From JAKJEP01 sp964580995 (GTDB taxonomy: Bacteria > Planctomycetota > Phycisphaerae > Sedimentisphaerales > SM23-30), in assembly GCA_964580995.1 (NCBI GenBank), contig CAZOMV010000104.1:1-20332 (forward strand): a DNA stretch of 20,332 nt. The letters are read 5' to 3'. The notes below the pieces were generated by a model. The model searched no databases. It saw only the letters and a program-made list of their open reading frames with translations, and was not told where the DNA came from. The first letter of the stretch is position 1. Every line of letters begins with the position of its first letter. Positions 6,090 through 14,124 of this stretch are shown piece by piece. Both the position numbers and the translations under genes were made by a program.

Positions 6090-7514
6090 ATGGAAAATGT
6101 TATGGAATGTGCATCTCCTGCTTACAAAATCGCGGATATATCTCTAGCAGAATGGGGTCGAAAAGAGATTTCTCTGGCGGAGAATGAAATGCCGGGTTTG
6201 ATGGCGATTCGGGCGAAATACGGCAAGGAAAGACCGCTGCAAGGGAAAAAAATCATGGGCAGCCTGCACATGACTATCCAGACTGCAGTACTGATTGAGA
6301 CTTTGGAGGTATTGGGTGCAGATCTGCGATGGGCTTCCTGTAATATTTTCTCAACCCAGGATCATGCGGCCGCGGCGATTGTAAAAGCCGGCCGGACGCC
6401 GGTTTTTGCCTGGAAGGGCGAAACGCTGGAGGATTACTGGTGGTGCACGGAGCAGGCGCTGACCTGGCCGGATGGTTCCGGGCCGGATTTAATCGTGGAT
6501 GACGGCGGGGATGCGACGCTGTTTGTTCATCAGGGGGTGAAGGTGGAGAAGGATCCTTCCCTGCTTGATAAACCTTGTGATAACAAGGAGATGCGGATTA
6601 TTATGAACCGGCTGCGGGAAGGTCTCAAAACCAATCCCCGGCGGTGGACCCATGTTGCAGCGAAAATTCGGGGAGTATCCGAAGAGACAACGACCGGTGT
6701 TCATCGTTTGTATCAGATGCAAAAAGAAGGTGAACTGCTTTTCCCTGCCATCAATGTGAATGACTCGGTGACGAAGTCGAAGTTTGATAATTTATACGGC
6801 TGCCGGGAGTCGCTGGCGGATGGAATCAAGCGGGCGACGGATATTATGGTGGCTGGAAAGGTTGTGGTTGTATGCGGTTATGGTGATGTCGGGAAGGGGT
6901 CGGCCCAAAGTATGCGGAATTTTGGTGCCCGTGTGATTATTACGGAAATCGATCCGATTTGTGCCTTGCAGGCAGCGATGGAAGGTTACGAAGTACAGAC
7001 ACTGGAAGAAGTTGTGGAAGAGGGGGATATATTTGTCACGGCCACGGGCTGCTGCGATGTGATTCGCGGGGAACATATGGAACGGATGAAAAACGAGGCA
7101 ATTATATGTAATATTGGTCATTTTGATAGCGAAATCGATATGAACTACCTGGAAACTACCCCGAAATGTACCAGGGAAACCATAAAACCCCAAGTGGATC
7201 TTTGGCATCTCAAGTCAGGACGAAGCATCCTGGTTTTGGCCGAAGGCCGGCTGGTGAATCTGGGTTGTGCGACCGGGCATCCCAGTTTTGTGATGAGTAA
7301 TAGTTTTACGAACCAAAGTCTGGCCCAGCTCATGCTAACGAAAGAGAATTTGAAGCCGGGTGTTTACACGATTCCCAAGAAACTGGATGAGGAAGTGGCC
7401 CGGCTGCATCTGGGTCGGCTGGATGCAAAACTGACCCGGCTGACCAAAAAGCAGGCGGATTATCTGGGAATTAGTGTAGATGGGCCGTTTAAACCGGAGC
7501 ATTATCGTTATTAA
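6090..7514 (+). CDS. ahcY: Adenosylhomocysteinase
   Basis: AhcY is an NAD-dependent cytosolic enzyme that reversibly splits S-adenosylhomocysteine into homocysteine and adenosine, relieving product inhibition of methyltransferases. The 474-residue protein is full length with an intact core. GSLHMTIQTAVL (57-68) and STQDHAAAAI (88-97) lie in the substrate domain, SVTKSKFDN (226-234) supplies the substrate Lys and Asp, and GYGDVGKG (263-270) is the NAD-binding loop. GHPSFVMSNSFTNQ and the C-terminal FKPEHYRY complete the family pattern. It carries the insertion of roughly 40 residues (about 150-190) seen in many bacterial forms. GAGG lies seven bases before the ATG. The C-terminal end overlaps the next gene by 35 bases. 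Confidence 0.98.
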   Translation: MENVMECASPAYKIADISLAEWGRKEISLAENEMPGLMAIRAKYGKERPLQGKKIMGSLHMTIQTAVLIETLEVLGADLRWASCNIFSTQDHAAAAIVKAGRTPVFAWKGETLEDYWWCTEQALTWPDGSGPDLIVDDGGDATLFVHQGVKVEKDPSLLDKPCDNKEMRIIMNRLREGLKTNPRRWTHVAAKIRGVSEETTTGVHRLYQMQKEGELLFPAINVNDSVTKSKFDNLYGCRESLADGIKRATDIMVAGKVVVVCGYGDVGKGSAQSMRNFGARVIITEIDPICALQAAMEGYEVQTLEEVVEEGDIFVTATGCCDVIRGEHMERMKNEAIICNIGHFDSEIDMNYLETTPKCTRETIKPQVDLWHLKSGRSILVLAEGRLVNLGCATGHPSFVMSNSFTNQSLAQLMLTKENLKPGVYTIPKKLDEEVARLHLGRLDAKLTRLTKKQADYLGISVDGPFKPEHYRY

Positions 7515-8430
7515 GCGGACAAAATTTAATTTTGCGGCTCGCGGGATTTGGCAAACGCGGTTTTGCGGGCTGGTATTATTGGTTCTGGCGGGATGCACCG
7601 GTCCAGCCGAGCGGACCGTATTGCGGTTCGATTGTAACTCCGTGCCGCCGGCCGTTTCCACTTATGAAGAAGCGGTTGGGCTGTATCAGCAGGTTCTGGA
7701 TGATTATGTACGCGAGGATGGTCGAATCGATTATCGCAAGCTGGCGGAAGATGTTGAAGCCCGAAACAAGTTGGATTGTTTTCTGTTATTTATCGGGAAT
7801 ATCGATCCGGTCCAATCCATGATATTTGATAATGAAAAATCGCGGCTGGCATTTTACCTGAATGTGTATAATGCCGGTTCGCTGCGGGGAGGATTGGAGT
7901 TTTATCCGCAGGGGAAGATACCGGCGGACTTTGGTTCGGTTTTGATTTTTTCGGTGGCTGGCCAGGAGATGTCTCTGGCTCAAATCGCAGAGCAAATGAC
8001 TGTCGAAACGGATTGGCGGATTTTGCCGGCGTTGAGTCAGCCGAGATTGTCCGGGCCTTATCTGGCGAAAAAGATTTACCGCGGTGAACAACTGGAAGAG
8101 CAGTTCGATCAGGCGTTAAAGGATTATCTGGGAAGTTGCGGGGGTTTTCAGATTGACTTTGATCCGCAGCGGGTGCTATTTGGCGAGCTGATTTATAATC
8201 GGAAAGATCATTTTGTGGATGAATATAAACAGCGATATGAAATCGAAAATGTAAGCCTGATATCCGCGCTGATACCATATGCCTGGCCAAAGACGCAGGA
8301 ACAGTTGGCGGATGTGGCGGGATTTGGGATCGGCAAGTTGCCGGTGGATGATCGGATCAATGATGTGGAGCGGGAGAATTCGGCGGAGGAAGGCAGTCAA
8401 GAGGAGTATCGAATCTGTGGTTGTAAATAA
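7480..8430 (+). CDS. DUF547-family lipoprotein
   Basis: The 316-residue protein has a basic N-terminus, a short hydrophobic stretch (FCGLVLLVLAG, 28-38) and the lipobox LAGC with C39. It is therefore predicted to be lipidated and anchored at a membrane facing the periplasm. The rest matches the DUF547 pattern: YVREDGRIDYRKL near 75, FYLNVYNA around 125 and AYLxKK-like LSGPYLAKKIYRGEQ near 190. DUF547 has no settled biochemical function. The ATG at 7480 is the only standard start that leaves room for a signal peptide, and it lies 35 bases inside ahcY. Its ribosome binding site is weak, suggesting translational coupling to ahcY. Residue 150 to the end has only Cys residues near the tail (CGCK), of unknown meaning. 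Confidence 0.75.
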   Translation: MGRLNRSIIVIKRTKFNFAARGIWQTRFCGLVLLVLAGCTGPAERTVLRFDCNSVPPAVSTYEEAVGLYQQVLDDYVREDGRIDYRKLAEDVEARNKLDCFLLFIGNIDPVQSMIFDNEKSRLAFYLNVYNAGSLRGGLEFYPQGKIPADFGSVLIFSVAGQEMSLAQIAEQMTVETDWRILPALSQPRLSGPYLAKKIYRGEQLEEQFDQALKDYLGSCGGFQIDFDPQRVLFGELIYNRKDHFVDEYKQRYEIENVSLISALIPYAWPKTQEQLADVAGFGIGKLPVDDRINDVERENSAEEGSQEEYRICGCK

Positions 8431-8455
8431 TGTTATGGTAAGGGGCAGATAATTT

Positions 8456-9478
8456 ATGCACGATCTTCGAGTGGGGATTATTGGAGTGGGAGGTTACGGT
8501 GCTCTGGTTTTGAAGGCACTGGCGGCTAACGATCTGTATAAAATTCAGGCGATTGCTGATAAAGATCGGGAACTGGCCAGGGAATATGCCCAGCAGTACG
8601 ATGCCCAGCCCTATGATGATTACCGCAGCCTGATTGTGCAGGAGAAACTGGACGTTTTATTTTTAACCATCCCGACGTTTTTATGCGGGGAGTGTATTGC
8701 ACTGGCGGCAAAGGGTGGGATGCATGTATTTAAGGAAGCCCCGCTGGCTCGGTCTTTACCGGAGGCGATGCAATGGCACGATTTGATGGAGAAAGCGGGC
8801 TTGCGTTTTCATGTTAGCGCCCCCAAGCGTTTTGCCCCCGGTTTTTTGCAGGGCCATCACGTTTTAGCGGGGGATCCGATCGGGAAAATTTATTTGCTCC
8901 GGGCGGAGAGTTTCAGCCATTTTCAGGGGGATTTCAAATGGCGAGGTGATCCGGTTTTGGCCGGCGGGGGGGTTTTGCTGGAAATGGCTTATCATATGGT
9001 AGATCAGATAATCTGGAATTTGGGGGTGCCAGAGCGGCTGTACAGCCTCAATACCAGTTTTTGCAGCAAGCGGGTTTTGCCGCCATACCGTACGGAGGAT
9101 ACCGCGATTCTGGCAATGAAGTTTCCCGATGGTGCGATGGGAAATCTGATCAGCAGTTGGATGATCGGGAAGGAACATGAATTGCTGTCGCTGCATGGTA
9201 CGGAAGGGACGATTGAAGTGAACCAGAATTTTTTGCGTGTTCATGATGTAAAGGGTGAAATCATCAAACAGGACGACTACCAGGTCGATGAGGCCTGGAT
9301 GATCGCACAGCAACTCCGTCAATTGGGGGATAGTCTTTTGGATCCGGAGGTCAAGCCGGTCAGTACCGCCAAGGAACATCTGGCAAATGTCGCAATTATT
9401 GAATCCGCCTATTTGTCGGCCCGTACGCAGTTGCCGGAAACGCTGAAGGTTTATGGCTCCTTGTTGAAACTTTCGTAA
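8456..9478 (+). CDS. Gfo/Idh/MocA-family protein with altered catalytic motif
   Basis: This 340-residue protein has the two-domain Gfo/Idh/MocA architecture. An N-terminal Rossmann fold carries the NAD(P) loop VGIIGVGGYG (6-15), and a C-terminal alpha/beta substrate domain contains GGGVLLEMAYHMVD (170-183). Family members oxidise or reduce sugars, inositols and related compounds. The usual Glu-Lys-Pro motif, whose lysine is catalytic, reads Glu-Ala-Pro here (residues 94-96, within FKEAPLA). A lysine sits just before it, at 93. The enzyme may therefore be a sensor, a dehydratase-like variant or an oxidoreductase using a different base. The substrate cannot be read from the sequence. AAGGGG lies ten bases upstream of the ATG. 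The gene is 25 bp after the DUF547 gene and ends one base before rlmN. Confidence 0.88.
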   Translation: MHDLRVGIIGVGGYGALVLKALAANDLYKIQAIADKDRELAREYAQQYDAQPYDDYRSLIVQEKLDVLFLTIPTFLCGECIALAAKGGMHVFKEAPLARSLPEAMQWHDLMEKAGLRFHVSAPKRFAPGFLQGHHVLAGDPIGKIYLLRAESFSHFQGDFKWRGDPVLAGGGVLLEMAYHMVDQIIWNLGVPERLYSLNTSFCSKRVLPPYRTEDTAILAMKFPDGAMGNLISSWMIGKEHELLSLHGTEGTIEVNQNFLRVHDVKGEIIKQDDYQVDEAWMIAQQLRQLGDSLLDPEVKPVSTAKEHLANVAIIESAYLSARTQLPETLKVYGSLLKLS

Positions 9479-9479
9479 T

Positions 9480-10526
9480 ATGATGAATAGTATTCTGGGA
9501 TATAGTCAGGAAGAACTTGCGGTGTGGATACAAGGGCGTTCCTATCCGGGATACCGGGTGAAGCAGATACTGGAATGGGTGTACCGGCATCCGGTGGAAC
9601 GGTGGGAGCAGGCTGGCAATCTGCCGCGGGAGCTGCGGGAGGATTTATCGGGAAATTTTCTTTTGCGGCAGGGTGCTTTACAGGAGGTGATCGAGTGTGA
9701 TGATCAGACAAAAAAACTGCTGCTGCGTTGGCAGGATGGGGCGCTGACCGAGACGGTGTATATTCCCGATCAGGACCGGCGGACGGTCTGTGTTTCAACG
9801 CAGGTGGGTTGTCCGGTTGGGTGTGTTTTTTGTGCCTCGGGATTAACGGGATTGGAGCGGTCGCTGGAGGCGGGGGAGATTGTGGAACAGCTATTCTGGG
9901 TGCAGAGGCAGATGGAGCCGGGGCAACGGATCAGCAATGTGGTAATTATGGGAATGGGGGAGCCGTTGGCGAATTATAAAAATACCCTGAGGGCGATCCG
10001 GGTTATGAACGCGGAGTGGGGGCTGGGGATTGGGGCCCGGCATATTACGGTGAGTACCATCGGCTTGCCGCAGGCGGTCCGAAAACTGGCGAAGGAGCCG
10101 TTTCAAATCACGCTGGCTGTCAGTTTGCATGCGGGGGTGGATGAATTGCGGGAGCAGTTGATACCGTGGGCGGCGAAATTTAAACTTGAGGAACTCTTTG
10201 CCGCGATTGATTATTATTATCAGCAGACGCATCGGGAGGTGACGCTGGAGTATATTCTGCTGGCGGGTGTAAATTCCTCGCTGCAGGATGCCGATCATCT
10301 GGCCCGCTGGGCCAAACGATCGCGATGCAATGTGAATTTGATTCATTATAACGAAGTATCTCAAACCGGTTATAAACCAGTTTCCGCCGAGACTGTCCAG
10401 GCCTTTATGCAGCGTCTTGCCAAGCAGGGCATCAATGTTCATCTGCGAAAATCCCGGGGCCGCTCGATTGAAGCCGCCTGCGGACAATTGCGACGACGAA
10501 GTATCAGTCCTGAATATCACGATTGA
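9480..10526 (+). CDS. rlmN: 23S rRNA (adenine2503-C2)-methyltransferase, radical SAM
   Basis: RlmN methylates C2 of A2503 in 23S rRNA (and A37 of some tRNAs) by a ping-pong radical mechanism using two SAM molecules. The 348-residue length is usual. The cluster motif CPVGCVFC supplies C111, C115 and C118 for the [4Fe-4S] cluster. C104, seven residues upstream, matches the resolving cysteine of the E. coli enzyme, and C334 in EAACGQL is the methyl-carrying cysteine. MGMGEPLANY and VSLHA are further radical-SAM features. The gene starts one base after the preceding stop with ATGATG and no evident Shine-Dalgarno site, implying translational coupling. The second ATG (9483) is an equally possible start. 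The hslU promoter overlaps its stop codon. Confidence 0.96.
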   Translation: MMNSILGYSQEELAVWIQGRSYPGYRVKQILEWVYRHPVERWEQAGNLPRELREDLSGNFLLRQGALQEVIECDDQTKKLLLRWQDGALTETVYIPDQDRRTVCVSTQVGCPVGCVFCASGLTGLERSLEAGEIVEQLFWVQRQMEPGQRISNVVIMGMGEPLANYKNTLRAIRVMNAEWGLGIGARHITVSTIGLPQAVRKLAKEPFQITLAVSLHAGVDELREQLIPWAAKFKLEELFAAIDYYYQQTHREVTLEYILLAGVNSSLQDADHLARWAKRSRCNVNLIHYNEVSQTGYKPVSAETVQAFMQRLAKQGINVHLRKSRGRSIEAACGQLRRRSISPEYHD

Positions 10527-10551
10527 CCGATTCTTTACTATGTAGTATAAG
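10523..10551 (+). promoter_or_regulatory. Putative hslU promoter
   Basis: TTGACC (10523-10528) and TATAAG (10546-10551) are separated by 17 bp. The -35 box overlaps the rlmN stop codon. The predicted start is near 10558, leaving a leader of about 30 nt. It looks sigma70-like, and I see no CIRCE element. Confidence 0.65.
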
Positions 10552-10587
10552 CAGGATTGGCTAAAATGAAATAGAGGAAAATTGGAT

Positions 10588-11970
10588 ATGATTTCAAGTA
10601 AGGAATTAACCCCCCGTCAGATTGTGACGGAGCTGGATAAGTATATCATCGGTCAGGATGACGCCAAGCGGGCGGTGGCGATTGCGGTGCGGAATCGCTG
10701 GCGTCGCCAGCAGCTTCCCGAAGAGATCAGCGAGGAAGTCTCGCCGAAGAATATTATCATGGCCGGTCCCACGGGAGTGGGAAAAACCGAGATTGCCCGC
10801 CGGCTGGCGGCTCTGGTCGGAGCGCCTTTTGTCAAGGTAGAGGCGACGAAATTCACGGAAGTGGGGTATGTCGGCCGCGATGTCGAAAGCATGATACGTG
10901 ATCTGATCGAACGGGCAATCCAAATGGTGCGGGAGGAGCAGGCAGGTTTTCATGCAGAAGAGGCGGAGCGGGCGACGGAAGAAAGGATTCTGGATGGTCT
11001 TTTGCCCCGGCCGCTGCATCATGAGGTAACCCCCGACGCCGATGGTGAGGTGGAGGATCGGTATGAAAGGTCCCGCAGTAAGATGCGGGAACAGCTACGC
11101 AGCGGTTCTCTGGAAGAACGCACAATCGAGATTACGGTAGAAGAAAAAGCGATGCCCATCAATATCTTATCCAATGTGGGCATGGATCAGATGGAACCGG
11201 AAATGCAGAATTTTTTTGAAAAAATCATGCCCAGCCGTTCCGCCCAGAAACGTATGGCGATTCAGGATGCCCGCAAGGTGATCCGCCAGCAGGAATTGGA
11301 TAAACTGGTGGATCAGGACAAAGTGATTCAAACCGCCATTCAGCGGACGGAAAATTCCGGAGTGGTTTTTCTGGATGAGATCGACAAGATCTGCAGCGGC
11401 GGCGACCATTTCGGGGCGGAGGTCTCGCGGGAGGGAGTGCAGCGGGATTTGCTGCCGTTGGTGGAAGGCACGACGGTAAATACCCGGCATGGCCTGGTGC
11501 GGACGGATCATATCCTGTTTATTGCCGCCGGGGCCTTCAGCCGCAACAAGCCCAGCGACCTCATGCCTGAACTGCAGGGCCGGTTTCCGATCCGGGTCAA
11601 GCTGCATGACCTCGACCAGCAGCAGTTTCGCCGGATTTTGACCGAACCGAGAAACTCCCTGACAGTGCAGCAGGTAGCACTGATGGAAACGGAAGGAATA
11701 CACATCGAATTCGCGGACGACGGGGTGGCGGCAATGGCGGAACGGGCCTTTCATATAAACAGTACCCAGCAGAATATCGGTGCCCGGCGATTGTATGCGG
11801 TAATGGAAAAAGTGCTCGAAGAGATTAGTTTTGAGGCCTCCGACAGCAAAGTCAAGAAATTTGTGATCGACAAAGAGTATGTAGGCCAGCGGCTGCAGGA
11901 TGCCCATAAAGACGAAGACCTGAATATTTTCGGTTTTGCGGCGGCTCCGGCAGCCAATAAACCCAGGTAG
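10588..11970 (+). CDS. hslU: ATP-dependent protease ATPase subunit HslU (ClpY)
   Basis: HslU is a hexameric AAA+ unfoldase that feeds substrates to the HslV peptidase. The 460-residue protein has Walker A GPTGVGKT (60-67), the pore motif GYVG (93-96), an inserted I-domain (about 110-240), Walker B VVFLDEID (259-266), the box QGRFPIRV (330-337) and sensor 2 GARRL (398-402). The ATG at 10588 is chosen because AGAGGA sits nine bases upstream; an in-frame TTG six bases earlier is too close. Two oddities: no hslV gene is adjacent, and the C-terminus does not stop at the usual short DEDLSRFIL-type tail. After DEDLN it reads IFGF and continues with an Ala/Pro-rich end. HslV therefore may be elsewhere, or the partner may differ. 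Confidence 0.95.
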   Translation: MISSKELTPRQIVTELDKYIIGQDDAKRAVAIAVRNRWRRQQLPEEISEEVSPKNIIMAGPTGVGKTEIARRLAALVGAPFVKVEATKFTEVGYVGRDVESMIRDLIERAIQMVREEQAGFHAEEAERATEERILDGLLPRPLHHEVTPDADGEVEDRYERSRSKMREQLRSGSLEERTIEITVEEKAMPINILSNVGMDQMEPEMQNFFEKIMPSRSAQKRMAIQDARKVIRQQELDKLVDQDKVIQTAIQRTENSGVVFLDEIDKICSGGDHFGAEVSREGVQRDLLPLVEGTTVNTRHGLVRTDHILFIAAGAFSRNKPSDLMPELQGRFPIRVKLHDLDQQQFRRILTEPRNSLTVQQVALMETEGIHIEFADDGVAAMAERAFHINSTQQNIGARRLYAVMEKVLEEISFEASDSKVKKFVIDKEYVGQRLQDAHKDEDLNIFGFAAAPAANKPR

Positions 11971-12003
11971 TCTTGGCCGCCAAATAAGGCGCCGGCGTCA
12001 AAA

Positions 12004-12044
12004 GCTCGTCGTCCCCTTGTTATGGGGGAGCCAGAGCCGTTTTT
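12004..12044 (+). terminator. Candidate terminator after hslU
   Basis: A two-part stem pairs GCTC (12004-12007) with GAGC (12034-12037) and TCCCC (12012-12016) with GGGGA (12025-12029) across an unpaired internal loop. TTTTT follows at 12040-12044. The stem is imperfect, so the call is moderate. Confidence 0.45.
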
Positions 12045-12046
12045 GG

Positions 12047-12062
12047 AAGTCAATATTGACTT
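12047..12062. repeat. 16 bp perfect palindrome
   Basis: AAGTCAATATTGACTT is its own reverse complement and is flanked on both sides by TTGG-containing sequence. It lies just after the candidate hslU terminator and about 36 bp upstream of the nfu -35 box. It looks more like a dimeric repressor site than a strong RNA hairpin. Confidence 0.6.
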
Positions 12063-12097
12063 TTGGCGTTACCGGCAAATAAATAGGATTTATAATC

Positions 12098-12126
12098 TTG
12101 TTTCCCAAAGTTACCCAGACTATAAT
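12098..12126 (+). promoter_or_regulatory. Putative nfu promoter
   Basis: TTGTTT (12098-12103) and a perfect TATAAT (12121-12126) are separated by 17 bp. Transcription would start near 12133, about 73 nt before the start codon. Confidence 0.5.
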
Positions 12127-12205
12127 ATGGCAGGAAAAATCAGTATCGTGCTTACTGTTTAATTTTTAAATAACCGAAAAAATTGGATTGTTACAGGAGT
12201 CCATA

Positions 12206-12445
12206 ATGACGGAAGAAAAAACATTCGAGGAAAAAATCAAAGAGGGAATCAATGAGATTCGGCCTCTTTTGCAGCGGGACGGCGGAGACTGCGAATTGGT
12301 GGGGATCGAAGGGAAGGTCGTGAAGATTCGTTTTCGCGGTGCCTGCAAGGGCTGCCCCGGCGCGGCCATGACGCTGAAGATGGGTATCGAGCGCCATCTG
12401 CGCAGCAGGGTTCCGGAAATCGAAGAAGTTGTGGCCGCTAATTGA
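12206..12445 (+). CDS. Nfu-type iron-sulfur cluster scaffold/carrier protein
   Basis: This 79-residue protein corresponds to the stand-alone NifU C-terminal (Nfu) domain, which holds a [4Fe-4S] cluster between two subunits and passes it to apo-enzymes. The signature CKGCPGAAMTLKMGIE carries the paired cysteines CxxC (about 46-49). RPLLQRDGGDCELV precedes it, as is usual. AGGAG (12195-12199) lies six bases upstream of the ATG, which excludes an earlier TTG. The gene has its own promoter and converges on mtnA with only 13 bp between them and no visible terminator. A plausible client in this window is the radical-SAM enzyme RlmN, but that link is inference. Confidence 0.93.
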   Translation: MTEEKTFEEKIKEGINEIRPLLQRDGGDCELVGIEGKVVKIRFRGACKGCPGAAMTLKMGIERHLRSRVPEIEEVVAAN

Positions 12446-12458
12446 GGTTGCCAGCGGA

Positions 12459-13514
12459 TTAGCAGGATTTCATGATTTTGTGAATTGATTCGGTATTAGG
12501 TTGTGGGATCATGCCGCATTCGGTAATGATGCCGGTAATGTATTCACGGGGGGTAACATCGAAAGCGGGATTATAAACTTTGACTCCGGCGGGAGCGAGT
12601 TTGCGGCCCCACGGTTGGGTGACTTCCTCCGGATTTCGCTCTTCTATGGGTATGGATGAACCGTCGGGAATCGACAGATCAAACGTGCTGGACGGGGCGG
12701 CGATATAAAAGGGGATATGGTGCGCCCGGGCCAGCACGGCCAGACTGTAGGTTCCGATTTTGTTGGCGGTGTCGCCATTGGCGGCGATGCGGTCAGCGCC
12801 GGTAATAATCAAATGGACTTTTCCCAGGCTCATCAGGTGGCCGGCCATGTTATCGCAGATGAGGGTGACATCCATATTCCGCTGCATCAGCTCCCAGGCG
12901 GTTAGCCTGGCGCCCTGCAGCAGGGGGCGGGTTTCGTCGGCGTAAACATGAAATTGTTTGCCCTGCTCATGGGCCATGAACATGACCGCCAAGGCTGTGC
13001 CATAATCACCGGTGGCCAGGCCGCCGGCGTTGCAATGGGTCAATACGGACATGCCGTTCTGTATCAAAGCTGCGCCATTTTCCCCGATAGCCCGGCACAT
13101 GGAGGCATCTTCCGTGCGGATGGCGTGGGCCTCCGCTAATAAACGTTGTTTCAAATCGGCCGGCCGGGCTGCCTGGCACTGCTGGGCGGTTTTTCTCATG
13201 CGTTCCAGCGCCCAGAACAGGTTTACGGCGGTAGGCCGGCTGGTGGCCAGGTAATCACAGGTTTGCTGAACCTGATTTTGCAGTTGTTCGATACTCGCAT
13301 CGGCTGGGATGTTTTGCAATCCCAGTATTACGCCATATCCGGCGGCAATCCCGATGGCCGGGGCGCCGCGGACCTGAAGGGTTTTAATCGCCTGCCAGAG
13401 GCCCGCAACGTCATGTACGGCAATTCGCCGGTATTCAGAGGGCAGAAGCGTCTGGTCGATCATATCGACATAACCATCTGTTTCGCCGATCCATTTAATG
13501 GTTTCAATTTTCAT
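12459..13514 (-). CDS. mtnA: S-methyl-5-thioribose-1-phosphate isomerase
   Basis: MtnA converts 5-methylthioribose-1-phosphate to 5-methylthioribulose-1-phosphate in methionine salvage. The family is related to eIF2B-alpha subunits. The 351-residue protein carries RGAPAIG (49-55), the catalytic cysteine C161 in LTHCNAGGLATGDYG, ETRPLLQGARLTAWEL (194-209) and the acid D241 in GADRIAANGDTANK. These residues favour MtnA over eIF2B-like or ribose-1,5-bisphosphate isomerase relatives. It starts six bases after the purE stop, with AGG overlapping that stop region, so the two are co-transcribed. No other salvage genes (mtnBCD, mtnK, mtnP) are in the window. Confidence 0.94.
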   Translation of the reverse strand: MKIETIKWIGETDGYVDMIDQTLLPSEYRRIAVHDVAGLWQAIKTLQVRGAPAIGIAAGYGVILGLQNIPADASIEQLQNQVQQTCDYLATSRPTAVNLFWALERMRKTAQQCQAARPADLKQRLLAEAHAIRTEDASMCRAIGENGAALIQNGMSVLTHCNAGGLATGDYGTALAVMFMAHEQGKQFHVYADETRPLLQGARLTAWELMQRNMDVTLICDNMAGHLMSLGKVHLIITGADRIAANGDTANKIGTYSLAVLARAHHIPFYIAAPSSTFDLSIPDGSSIPIEERNPEEVTQPWGRKLAPAGVKVYNPAFDVTPREYITGIITECGMIPQPNTESIHKIMKSC

Positions 13515-13520
13515 AATGGC

Positions 13521-14030
13521 CTATTCGTTATGGAATTCCTGTTGCAGTTTTTTGTCTTTTTTCTGGACGGATTCGATAAGCTGATTTTTATGATGTACCA
13601 GCTTATCGGCCAGGGTTCTGTTGTTCAAAGCCAGGATCTGGATGGCCAGCAGCGCGGCATTTCTGGCCCCGGCAGAACCGATGCCCACGGTGGCAACGGG
13701 GATTCCGGGGGGCATCTGGACGGTGGAAAGCAGGGCGTCGATTCCCTGGAGGCTTCCGGCCTCCATGGGTACGCCAATCACGGGCAGGGTGGTATGGGCG
13801 GCAATAACCCCCGCCAGATGGGCGGCCATACCGGCGGCTGCAATAATGACTTTCAGACCGCTGGCCGCGGCGGTTTTGGCATATTGGGCGGTGAGTTCCG
13901 GGCTGCGGTGGGCACTCATAATATGGACTTCGAAAGGAACGGCAAATTCCTTCAGGGTATCGGCACAGCCCTTCATGGCGGTCCAATCGCTGTCGCTGCC
14001 CATAACAATGGCAACCTGACTATCCGGCAT
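13521..14030 (-). CDS. purE: N5-carboxyaminoimidazole ribonucleotide mutase
   Basis: PurE (class I) moves the carboxyl group of N5-CAIR to give CAIR in purine biosynthesis, working after PurK. The 169-residue protein has the nucleotide-binding GSDSDW (11-16), the catalytic histidine H41 in SAHRSP and AAGMAAHLAG (65-74). A strong AAGGAG lies eight bases upstream of the ATG. The C-terminal 25 residues are very basic and helical. purK is not adjacent, so it may be elsewhere. The gene leads the purE-mtnA unit and is divergent from uvrC across a 92 bp gap. I found no convincing promoter for it in that gap. Confidence 0.96.
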   Translation of the reverse strand: MPDSQVAIVMGSDSDWTAMKGCADTLKEFAVPFEVHIMSAHRSPELTAQYAKTAAASGLKVIIAAAGMAAHLAGVIAAHTTLPVIGVPMEAGSLQGIDALLSTVQMPPGIPVATVGIGSAGARNAALLAIQILALNNRTLADKLVHHKNQLIESVQKKDKKLQQEFHNE

Positions 14031-14087
14031 GGCTTGGTCTCCTTGATACGATAATTTTCATTTCATCCTGGGGCCATCCTGAGTTCA

Positions 14088-14124
14088 TTGACCCTCAGCA
14101 CCGGCACCTATATAATAACGTTAT
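14088..14124 (+). promoter_or_regulatory. uvrC promoter and leaderless start module
   Basis: TTGACC (14088-14093), a 17 bp spacer and a perfect TATAAT (14111-14116) form one of the best sigma70 promoters in the window. Only AACGTT separates the -10 from the ATG at 14123, so transcription should begin on the start codon. ATAACGTTAT (14115-14124) is the same palindrome found at the uvrB start. Confidence 0.75.

Noticed and set aside
13146..14054. Plus-strand frame of 302 codons opposite purE and the start of mtnA
   Set aside because: It spans two well-supported minus-strand genes and is Gly-rich without any family motif.
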